Of a stretch of DNA of 6,114 nt, positions 1-6,114 are shown piece by piece (within the stretch, counting starts at the first letter, position 1; every line of letters starts with the position of its first letter). A model generated the notes under the pieces. The model searched no databases. It had not been told where the DNA came from and worked only from the letters and a program-made list of their open reading frames with translations. The position numbers and the translations under genes were made by a program. This DNA is from Planctomycetota bacterium (GTDB lineage: Bacteria; Planctomycetota; UBA8742; SKZP01), in assembly GCA_007127275.1 (NCBI GenBank), contig SKZP01000708.1, positions 1 to 6,114 of the forward strand, read 5' to 3'.

Positions 1-717
1 CGCTGGCAGCGAGTGCGCGAGTGGTGGCTGGTGAAGGCGCTACAGGCGGAACTCGCCGGACCGCGCGAACCCAATCACGCGCTTCCGAATCCGGGGCAAC
101 GCGCTGCGCAGCACGACAACGTTGTGCACCGCCAGCGCTCGCTGGACTACCGCCGGCCGCGAGATGCGACGTCGCGGCACGAGACCCGCGCCTATTCGGT
201 GTACCAAACCGAGCGGTGGCGGGAGCGCTTCGTGTTTCCGCCGGAGCCCGACGAGGAGCCACAGCACGAGCATTTCACCGGCATTCCCGTCGCGGCGACC
301 GCGCCGGGCTCACCGTTGCTTGGCATGCCGGAGTCGCTGCGCCGGTTGCTGCCGCCGGCGGCCGACTGGACCGGTGACGCAGTACGACGGACCCAGGGAC
401 GTGCCGGCGTGGCGCTGGGCTACTACTGGAGCGGGCAGTGGGAGATGACGGCGCTGAGCTTCGACGACTACGCGGCGGCGATGCGCGCGGAGCGCACCAG
501 CGAACGAAGCGGGCGCCACCCCGGCAAGTGGCGCTACCTCGCCTGGTTCACCCAAGGCCGCGCCTTGCGAGCATTGGACCGCCCGGATCACGCCGCGGAC
601 TCTTTCGAGCGCATCTCCCGCGGCGCTCCGCTCGGCGTCGCCGCCCGCCTCCCCCACCTGCTGCGTCCGCCCACGCCGTACTTCGACGACTTCGCCGAGT
701 TCCGCCCCTGGGATTGA
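1..717 (+). CDS. Hypothetical protein, 3' part only; possible TPR-like C-terminal helices
   Basis: The frame is open from the first base of the window to a TGA at 715-717, giving 238 visible residues. The true start is probably upstream: a GTG at 13-15 exists but has no visible ribosome binding site. I recognise no family. The N-terminal 100 visible residues are rich in Arg, Pro and His and look poorly structured. From about residue 135 the protein becomes more ordered, with GYYWSGQWEMTALSFDDYA followed by KWRYLAWFTQGRALRALDRP and DHAADSFERI. This alternation of aromatic, Ala and Leu positions resembles one or two degenerate tetratricopeptide-type helix pairs, as in TPR or outer-membrane assembly proteins. 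The C-terminus is Pro- and Phe-rich and ends FRPWD. No membrane segment or signal peptide is visible in this part. It converges with eno. TPR assignment is inference only. Confidence 0.6.
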   Translation, partial: RWQRVREWWLVKALQAELAGPREPNHALPNPGQRAAQHDNVVHRQRSLDYRRPRDATSRHETRAYSVYQTERWRERFVFPPEPDEEPQHEHFTGIPVAATAPGSPLLGMPESLRRLLPPAADWTGDAVRRTQGRAGVALGYYWSGQWEMTALSFDDYAAAMRAERTSERSGRHPGKWRYLAWFTQGRALRALDRPDHAADSFERISRGAPLGVAARLPHLLRPPTPYFDDFAEFRPWD

Positions 718-735
718 AAAGCCGCCGTGCAACGG
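717..735 (-). terminator. Weak possible terminator for eno
   Basis: Read on the minus strand after the eno stop, CCGT-TGC-ACGG (735-725) can form a four-pair hairpin. It is followed by CGGC and then TTTT (720-717). The stem is short and the U-run is only four long and offset by four bases, so this is a marginal intrinsic terminator. It sits in the 37-base gap between the two convergent genes and its end overlaps the last base of the upstream gene's stop codon. Confidence 0.25.
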
Positions 736-754
736 TTGGTCGCCCGTGACTGAC

Positions 755-2074
<1,320 letters not shown>

Positions 2075-2165
2075 CTACGCTGCGAAACACACTTCGGACA
2101 GGCACAAGCGGAATGGCAAATTCCCTGAACAAGCGCAAGTGCCACGTTCCGGGGACACCCCGCGC

Positions 2166-2194
2166 ATTACCCGCGCAAGCTGGTAGCCCGTCAA
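2166..2194 (-). promoter_or_regulatory. Probable sigma-70-type promoter of eno
   Basis: On the minus strand TTGACG (2194-2189) matches the -35 consensus at five of six positions. It is separated by exactly 17 bases from GGTAAT (2171-2166), which matches the -10 consensus at four of six. Transcription would start near 2159, giving a leader of about 100 bases before eno. Minus-strand GGGGTGTCCCC (about 2160-2150) at the very start of that leader could form a small hairpin. This is a consensus match only. Confidence 0.5.
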
Positions 2195-2252
2195 GATTGA
2201 ATCCGTGGGTGAGGTGTGACGAGCAAAAACCATGCAAGGCGTAGGAGGCGAA

Positions 2253-2375
2253 GGGGGAATTGTTTCTGCAAGCCCCAGGGGCTGCGGCCCGTGGGGCCTG
2301 ATTCTCGGTCGCGTAAGACCCGCGGCCGCATCCCGTGGGCTTGCACGTGAACCCTTTCCCATTCGCGGGACGCAG
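2253..2375. repeat. Dispersed palindromic repeat, copy A
   Basis: This block matches 3180-3305 in the same orientation at roughly three of four positions. Shared blocks include GGGGAATTG at the left, GGGCTGCGGCC, the central TCGGTCGCGTA, CGTGAACC, and GCGGGA-GCAG at the right. Its arms (about 2269-2296 and 2319-2342) are imperfect inverted repeats around the central segment. The outer GGGAA (2255-2259) can pair with TTCCC (2356-2360), so transcripts of either strand would fold into a long two-tier hairpin. It lies between the eno and rpmH promoters and is non-coding. REP or BIME-like elements and non-autonomous MITEs are the nearest known categories, and I cannot assign a family. Confidence 0.75.
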
Positions 2376-2401
2376 GAAGGCACGGACGAAAGCCTCGGCG
2401 C

Positions 2402-2430
2402 TTGACATAACCGCGCACACATGCCACAAG
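2402..2430 (+). promoter_or_regulatory. Possible promoter of rpmH
   Basis: A perfect -35 hexamer TTGACA (2402-2407) lies 85 bases upstream of the rpmH start. The hexamer 17 bases further on, CACAAG (2425-2430), matches the -10 consensus poorly (three of six). The position is sensible for a short leader and the perfect -35 is notable in GC-rich DNA, but the weak -10 keeps this tentative. Confidence 0.35.
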
Positions 2431-2476
2431 CCGTGCGAATTCGTTGACCGTTCGAATTGTGGAACCCGGTTTGATT

Positions 2477-2483
2477 GAGGGGG
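2477..2483 (+). promoter_or_regulatory. Ribosome binding site deciding the rpmH start
   Basis: GAGGGGG lies eight bases before the ATG at 2492. A TTG at 2444 would extend the protein by 16 residues, but it has no such sequence and the extra residues do not belong to the bL34 family. The ATG is therefore preferred. Confidence 0.6.
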
Positions 2484-2491
2484 CGACGACC

Positions 2492-2629
2492 ATGCACGGT
2501 CGCAATATTCGGAAAAGTAGCATCAAGTATAAGCGCAAGTTCGGCTTCCGAGCTCGCATGAAGTCGCGCCACGGCCGCAAGGTTCTGAACAACCGCCGGC
2601 GGATGGGTCGCAAGTTGACGAAGGTGTGA
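2492..2629 (+). CDS. rpmH: Large-subunit ribosomal protein bL34, divergent N-terminus
   Basis: bL34 is a very small, strongly basic protein that binds 23S rRNA in the large ribosomal subunit. This 45-residue product has the usual family length and the diagnostic core GFRARM (18-23), followed by HGRKVLNNRRRMGRK (27-41). Over a third of the residues are Lys or Arg. The oddity is the N-terminus: typical bL34 begins with an MKRTYQPS-like segment, whereas this begins MHGRNIRKSSIKYKRKF. In most bacteria rpmH is followed by rnpA and yidC, close to dnaA. Here no frame downstream shows RnpA motifs such as RNRxKR, and an intrinsic terminator lies 65 bases after the stop, so the gene looks monocistronic. 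It could be the only bL34 of a lineage with this variant or a second paralogue; the sequence alone does not say. Confidence 0.88.
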   Translation: MHGRNIRKSSIKYKRKFGFRARMKSRHGRKVLNNRRRMGRKLTKV

Positions 2630-2694
2630 CGGGTCGCGCCGTCGCGCGTCGAGACACAGCTGGGCTCAGTTGCGAACAATCAAGCGACGACCGG

Positions 2695-2727
2695 ATCCGT
2701 GGGCTGCCGGCCCGCGGATTTTCGTTT
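2695..2727 (+). terminator. Rho-independent terminator of rpmH
   Basis: ATCCGTGGGC (2695-2704) and GCCCGCGGAT (2710-2719) form a ten-pair stem with one G-U pair and a five-base loop TGCCG. The stem is followed directly by a T-run (2719-2722) and, after CG, another TTT (2725-2727). It lies 65 bases after the rpmH stop, in the right orientation, with a sound stem and U-tract. Confidence 0.75.
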
Positions 2728-2730
2728 GTC

Positions 2731-3153
2731 CTTCGCGCCTGCCGCCACACGTCGACTTGCGGTGCGGCCGGCTCCTGGTGCCGGAACAATGTTCGCACAG
2801 GACCACGAACGGCGGGCGGGCCCCCGTGCCCGCCCAGTCCGTCCCGCGGCGAGGTACGAGGGTGCGCAGTCGTGCAGCATATGGATTGGTCGCCAACGGT
2901 TCCTGACTGGTTCGTTGCGCACGGGACGACTCACGGCCCTGCAGCTATGTGGCCCACCCTAAGGAGCTGGCAGAAAACTACGTCCGAATCTGAGCACCTG
3001 CGCTCGACGGTGCTTCGTTGTCGTCGTTTCCGCTGCTCAACGTGGTTACGGCCACGCCTCTGCGGCTCAACTTCCTCCGCTTGCACAGCCTTCGCTCGTG
3101 ACGCTCAACTTCGGAAGGTGTTTCCTGAGAGAGCTCCTAAGCCGGATGCATCC
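2731..3153. other. Gene-free stretch with GC-rich hairpins
   Basis: No convincing gene is visible on either strand. Open frames exist, as expected at this GC content, but their translations are rich in Cys, Trp, Arg and Ser, have no usable ribosome binding sites, and one of them overlaps the rpmH terminator. Local structure includes CCGGC-TCCTGGT-GCCGG (2768-2784), the adjoining hairpin GAAC-AAT-GTTC (about 2784-2794), and GGCGGGC/GCCCGCC (2811-2817 with 2828-2834). None is followed by a T-run. I found no tRNA-like cloverleaf and no match to SRP RNA or tmRNA signatures by eye. Confidence 0.5.
2811..2834. repeat. GC-rich inverted repeat (hairpin)
   Basis: GGCGGGC (2811-2817) is a perfect inverted repeat of GCCCGCC (2828-2834), with a ten-base intervening segment that is itself G- then C-rich. 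No T-run follows on either strand, so this is not a standard intrinsic terminator. Its role is unknown. Confidence 0.4.
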
Positions 3154-3317
3154 GCCGACTCGGCCGGGCATCCCGCGGAGGGGAATTGATTTCGAAAGCC
3201 CACGGGCTGCGGCCTGTGGGTCCCGGGTATTCGGTCGCGTACCTCCCACGGGCCGCAGCCCGTGCGCTTGGGGCGTGAACCACTCCCCCTTTTTGCGGGA
3301 TGCAGGGCCGACTCGGC
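3154..3317. repeat. Dispersed palindromic repeat, copy B, with outer inverted repeats (MITE-like)
   Basis: The core (3180-3305) matches copy A at 2253-2375 in the same orientation. Its inner arms, 3196-3220 and 3245-3269, are 25 bases each and pair at 23 of 25 positions around a 24-base loop containing TCGGTCGCGTA. Outside the core, 3154-3176 and 3295-3317 are 23-base inverted repeats matching at 20 of 23, each ending in GCCGACTCGGC. The whole 164-base unit is a nested palindrome, as in non-autonomous miniature transposable elements or large REP-type units. I see no obvious target-site duplication and no transposase. It ends 30 bases before the likely -10 of the next gene and overlaps the longest open frame of that gene, which argues against using the far-upstream start. 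Confidence 0.78.
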
Positions 3318-3346
3318 CACCCGTGGTTGTCGCCGGTCGTTTGCGG

Positions 3347-3352
3347 TACACT
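3347..3352 (+). promoter_or_regulatory. Possible -10 element for the GAF/HD-GYP gene
   Basis: TACACT matches the -10 consensus at four of six positions, including the most conserved first A and final T. A convincing -35 at 16-18 bases upstream is not visible (the candidate is TGGTTG). Transcription from here would give a leader of about 70 bases. Just downstream, at 3361-3368, lies the perfect palindrome GTTGCAAC, and 3369-3383 can form GCAAA-GCAAG-TTTGC; either could be a regulatory site or chance. Confidence 0.3.
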
Positions 3353-3426
3353 GGTGTGTTGTTGCAACGCAAAGCAAGTTTGCATTCGCTCTCGCACCGA
3401 GCACCAACAAAAGGGGGCCTGCGCGA

Positions 3427-5499
3427 ATGGCTGCCACCGCCGCTGCTGCGAATAAGGCGCGGTTGTTCGTGGTACGCGACACCGACGTGGCGGGGCACTT
3501 GCAGGCGCTCGCTCGAGAGGGCTTCGAGTGCCAGAGCCTCGCGCACGTGCGTGACATTCCGCTTGCCGGCGAAACACGGATGCGCACCTCGATTAATGCC
3601 GGCGTGGCGCAACCGGTTCTCTTGCTGTTGGATGCAGAGGCGTTTGCCGAGGCCTGGGAGAATGACCAGTTTCGCCTGAAGTATCTGACGCGCAAGCACG
3701 TCGGCGTGATTGTCCTGCACCGGCAAGCGGGGGAGCCGCTGCCGGAACGCATGGCCGAGTCCGTGCTCGACGAGCTCTACCGGCCGTATACGGTGACGGC
3801 GCTGTGCCGTTCGGCGCGCAATGCCGCGGCATTGCTGCAACTCGAAGCGGAAAAGGCGGATCTGCGCCGCGAACTCGGCCGCCGCACCCGGCAACTGCGC
3901 GACGTGATCAACATTGGCATTGCCCTCTCCGGCGAGCGCGACCTCGAGGTCCTGCTGGAGAAAATCCTCGAGAATGCTCGCGCCTTTACCGGCGCCGACG
4001 CTGGCTCCATCTACCTCGTCGACGGGGCGCAACGCGACACGCTGCGCTTCGTCTGGGCGCAGAACGACTCGCTCGACGAGGTGCCCTTCAAGACCTTCAC
4101 CATGCCGCTGGATACCTCGAGCATTGCCGGCTGCTGCGCGGTGCTCAAGCAGGTGGTCAACATTGAGGACGCGTATCAGATCCCGCCGACGGCGCCGTAT
4201 ACGCTCAACCGTTCGTGGGACGAGTCGGTCGGCTACCGCACGAAGTCCATCCTCTGCGTCCCCATGATTGACCACAACGGCGAGGTGCTCGGCGTCCTAC
4301 AGTTGATCAACCGCAAGCGCGAGCCCCGAGAAATGCTTGCCAATCCGCCGGCGGATGTCGAGACGGCGGTGATTCCGTTCGACATTGACAACCAGGCCAT
4401 TGTGTCGAGTTTCGCAAGCCAGGCAGCCGTGGCGCTGAACAACAGCATCCTGCTGAAGAACATTGAAGAGCTCATTGAAGGGCTCGTCCGCGGTGCGGTG
4501 GTCGCCATTGAATCTCGCGACCCGACGACGAGCGGCCACACCGAGCGTGTCACCGAGTTGACCGTTGCGCTGGCAGAAGCGGTGAACCGTTGCACCTCGG
4601 GACGCTACGCGGAAACGCATTTCAGTGCGGAGGCGTTGCGCGAGCTGCGCTACGCGGGGCTTTTGCACGACTTCGGCAAGGTCGGTGTGCGCGAGGCGGT
4701 GCTCGTCAAGGCGAAGAAGCTCTACCCCGGCATGCTCGAAGTGATTGAACAGCGCTTCGAGGCCATGAAGGGACGCCTCGAGGGACGCCTCTGGCGAAAG
4801 GCGCTCGAAGCGCTCGAGTCGGACAGCATCACGGCAGAGGCGGTACGCCAGCGGCATGCCGAGGTCGAGACACGCTTGCGGCGGGAGCAGGCAAAGATTG
4901 ACCACTACGTCGAGCTGGTACGCCAGGCCAACGAACCCTCGGTACTCGGCGAGCACGTGGCCGAAGAGCTTGCAACGCTCGGTCAGCTCACCTGGAAGGA
5001 TTCACGCGGCGAGCGCCAACCGTGCCTCACCGAAGCCGAGTTAGGATACCTCTCCATTGAGCGCGGTTCGCTCACCCCGGAAGAACGCGCGGAGATTGAG
5101 TCGCACGCACGCCACTCCTGGGAGTTCCTCCAGCAGATTCCCTGGACGCGAGACTTGAAAAACCTGCCGCTGATCGCCGCGACCCACCACGAAAAGCTCA
5201 ACGGCAAGGGCTACCCGTTCGGACTCGTCGAACGAGAGATTCCGCTGGGTGGCAAGATCATGGCCGTTGCGGACATTTTCGACGCGCTGACCGCTCACGA
5301 CCGCCCGTATAAGAAAGCCATGCCAGTCGAGAAAGCGCTAAACGTTCTGCGGGAGGAGGCGGCGAACGGTCACCTGGACGCCGAGCTCGTCGAGCTTTTT
5401 GTCCGCGAGCGCGTATACGAAACCCGCAGCACTCCACGCCAATCCCAAGAAGACGAGCGCGGCGAGGCGGTACGCAAAGCCGTCGAATCCGCAGGCTGA
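3427..5499 (+). CDS. Receiver-like/GAF/HD-GYP signalling protein (putative cyclic-di-GMP phosphodiesterase)
   Basis: This 690-residue cytoplasmic protein has no signal peptide or membrane segment. Residues 10-130 resemble a degenerate receiver domain (LFVVRDTD; PVLLLLD with Asp69; ELYRP where KP is usual). Residues 135-160 form a charged signalling helix. Residues 165-340 are a GAF domain (ILENARAFTGADAGSIYLVD, then ILCVPMIDHNGEVLGVLQLI). Residues 345-665 are HD-GYP: SGHTERV with His371, LLHDFGKVGV with His414, Asp415 and Lys418, His560, HHEKLNGKGYP with His587-His588 and the GYP loop, and VADIFDAL with Asp616. HD-GYP enzymes hydrolyse cyclic di-GMP, and some also act on cGAMP. About 117 extra residues, rich in charge and probably helical, separate the HD motif from His560. 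The ATG at 3427 follows AAGGGGG (3411-3417) by nine bases. The frame extends upstream to 3262 but only through repeat DNA, so that extension is rejected. The input sensed by GAF is unknown. Confidence 0.93.
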   Translation: MAATAAAANKARLFVVRDTDVAGHLQALAREGFECQSLAHVRDIPLAGETRMRTSINAGVAQPVLLLLDAEAFAEAWENDQFRLKYLTRKHVGVIVLHRQAGEPLPERMAESVLDELYRPYTVTALCRSARNAAALLQLEAEKADLRRELGRRTRQLRDVINIGIALSGERDLEVLLEKILENARAFTGADAGSIYLVDGAQRDTLRFVWAQNDSLDEVPFKTFTMPLDTSSIAGCCAVLKQVVNIEDAYQIPPTAPYTLNRSWDESVGYRTKSILCVPMIDHNGEVLGVLQLINRKREPREMLANPPADVETAVIPFDIDNQAIVSSFASQAAVALNNSILLKNIEELIEGLVRGAVVAIESRDPTTSGHTERVTELTVALAEAVNRCTSGRYAETHFSAEALRELRYAGLLHDFGKVGVREAVLVKAKKLYPGMLEVIEQRFEAMKGRLEGRLWRKALEALESDSITAEAVRQRHAEVETRLRREQAKIDHYVELVRQANEPSVLGEHVAEELATLGQLTWKDSRGERQPCLTEAELGYLSIERGSLTPEERAEIESHARHSWEFLQQIPWTRDLKNLPLIAATHHEKLNGKGYPFGLVEREIPLGGKIMAVADIFDALTAHDRPYKKAMPVEKALNVLREEAANGHLDAELVELFVRERVYETRSTPRQSQEDERGEAVRKAVESAG

Positions 5500-5531
5500 C
5501 GCGCCCGCATAAACCCAGGCTGAAGTAGCCC

Positions 5532-5579
5532 GCGGCGTAGCCGCCTGCGAAGGTGTCCGCGAACGAGCAGAGTTTTTTT
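5532..5579 (+). terminator. Weak possible terminator after the GAF/HD-GYP gene
   Basis: A hairpin GCGGC-GTA-GCCGC (5532-5544) lies 32 bases after the stop, and a run of seven T occurs at 5573-5579, but the two are 28 bases apart. Only a poor stem (CTGC at 5545-5548 with GCAG at 5567-5570) sits directly before the T-run. The T-run is conspicuous in GC-rich DNA, but the structure is not a textbook terminator. Confidence 0.25.
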
Positions 5580-5620
5580 GCGGATCCTGTTACTGGGTTC
5601 TCGTGTGCCCTGGAGTCCGT

Positions 5621-6114
5621 ATGCGTATTTTTGTTGGGTCCCCACACGTCGGAATTGCGCTTGCTTTGGCACTTCTGCTTGCCGCCTGGTTGGCGGTGGC
5701 GCTTGCGCAACCGAAGCAACGGCCGCATGCCTTGCCCCGCACGTTCCAGGAGGCGCGCGAACAGTATGAGGAGCACCGCGAGCGGCCGGCGCTGTTTATC
5801 CGCACGCGCTCGGCGGAGCGGATGGCGGCGTTCGGCGAGCCCGAGGGGCTTGAGTTGCTCAAGCAGCGGTATCTCGACCCGCCGGCGGAGCCTGAGGTCG
5901 GCATGGGCGACGACTGGTGGGGTCAGTCGACCATTTTGGAAGAACTAGTCACGCAGCACCGCGGCGAGGCGCGCATGTACTACGAACCACCACCGCCGCC
6001 ACGCCGGCAGGAGCCGCGCAGGGCCGAGCCCCCCGCTGTAGCGGCAGCGAAAGCGGTCGGTGACCGTGCCGGAGTACCCAGCGCTGACGGGCAGGGCTAT
6101 CCTTGTGCCGCCCC
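5621..6114 (+). CDS. Secreted, proline-rich hypothetical protein, 5' part only
   Basis: An open frame starts at ATG 5621, preceded by GGAG (5612-5615) at five bases, and runs to the window edge without a stop (164 complete codons visible). The first 29 residues form a plausible Sec signal peptide: a short N-region with Arg2, a hydrophobic stretch GIALALALLLAAWLAVALA, and an Ala-Leu-Ala site before Gln30. The mature part has a charged, probably helical segment (TFQEAREQYEEHRERPALFI, about 41-60), then LELLKQRYLDP (78-87), GMGDDWWG (94-101) and a polyproline stretch after YYEPPPPP (120-127) leading into a Pro/Arg/Ala-rich region. I recognise no family. Signal peptide plus proline-rich linker suggests a periplasmic or cell-envelope protein. 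This frame is preferred to the overlapping +1 frame starting at 5553, which lacks a ribosome binding site and a coherent translation. Confidence 0.75.
   Translation, partial: MRIFVGSPHVGIALALALLLAAWLAVALAQPKQRPHALPRTFQEAREQYEEHRERPALFIRTRSAERMAAFGEPEGLELLKQRYLDPPAEPEVGMGDDWWGQSTILEELVTQHRGEARMYYEPPPPPRRQEPRRAEPPAVAAAKAVGDRAGVPSADGQGYPCAA

Noticed and set aside
3060..3115. Repeated GCTCAACTTC motif
   Set aside because: Only two exact short copies plus a partial one, irregularly spaced, with no flanking conservation. Likely chance.
2626..3189. Plus-strand frame of 187 codons directly after rpmH, where rnpA would be expected
   Set aside because: It has no RnpA motifs and an implausible Cys/Trp/Arg/Ser-rich composition. 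Its GTG overlaps the rpmH stop without its own ribosome binding site, and it runs through the rpmH terminator and into repeat copy B.
2180..3310. CRISPR array
   Set aside because: Only two repeat copies about 900 bases apart, each over 120 bases and palindromic, with no regular spacers.
3262..3426. N-terminal extension of the GAF/HD-GYP protein by 55 residues
   Set aside because: It begins inside repeat copy B, lacks a ribosome binding site, and its translation is not domain-like. The ATG at 3427 has a good one.
3067..4275. Minus-strand frame of 402 codons
   Set aside because: It is antisense to the GAF/HD-GYP gene and spans repeat copy B. It has no coherent domain.
5553..5948. Plus-strand frame of 131 codons near the right edge
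   Set aside because: It is in a different frame from the signal-peptide-bearing protein starting at 5621, which has a ribosome binding site and a more coherent translation.

Overview
The window is GC-rich bacterial chromosomal DNA with ordinary Shine-Dalgarno-led genes. It has a complete enolase gene, a ribosomal protein bL34 gene, a large GAF/HD-GYP signalling gene, and a truncated hypothetical gene at each edge. The HD-GYP architecture and enolase style recall deltaproteobacterial-grade or related environmental lineages (Myxococcota, Binatota and similar), but no marker here fixes the phylum, so this is a weak inference.

Layout: positions 1-717 (+) hold the 3' part of an unrecognised protein with a helical-repeat-like C-terminal part. 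It converges on eno (755-2059, -), with only 37 bases between the two stop codons. Eno has a good sigma-70-type promoter on the minus strand near 2166-2194, and a Shine-Dalgarno sequence that favours a GTG start slightly inside the longest frame. Divergent from eno is rpmH (2492-2629, +), a 45-residue bL34 with an unusual N-terminus. It is followed by a convincing intrinsic terminator (2695-2727) and no rnpA gene, so it looks monocistronic. About 700 bases without a credible gene follow. A 690-residue protein (3427-5499, +) then combines a degenerate receiver-like N-terminus, a signalling helix, a GAF domain and an HD-GYP domain that carries an insert of about 117 residues. The window ends in a secreted, proline-rich hypothetical protein starting at 5621 and running off the edge.

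The most striking non-coding structure is a dispersed, nested-palindrome repeat present twice in the same orientation (2253-2375 and 3154-3317), on either side of rpmH. Both copies share a core hairpin with arms of about 25 bases around a conserved TCGGTCGCGTA loop segment. The second copy also has 23-base imperfect outer inverted repeats (20 of 23 matching), which makes it MITE-like. The genes do not form one pathway: enolase is glycolytic, bL34 ribosomal, and the HD-GYP protein probably works in cyclic-di-GMP or related nucleotide signalling. I see no phage, CRISPR, tRNA or rRNA, and no clear new defence or biosynthetic system.
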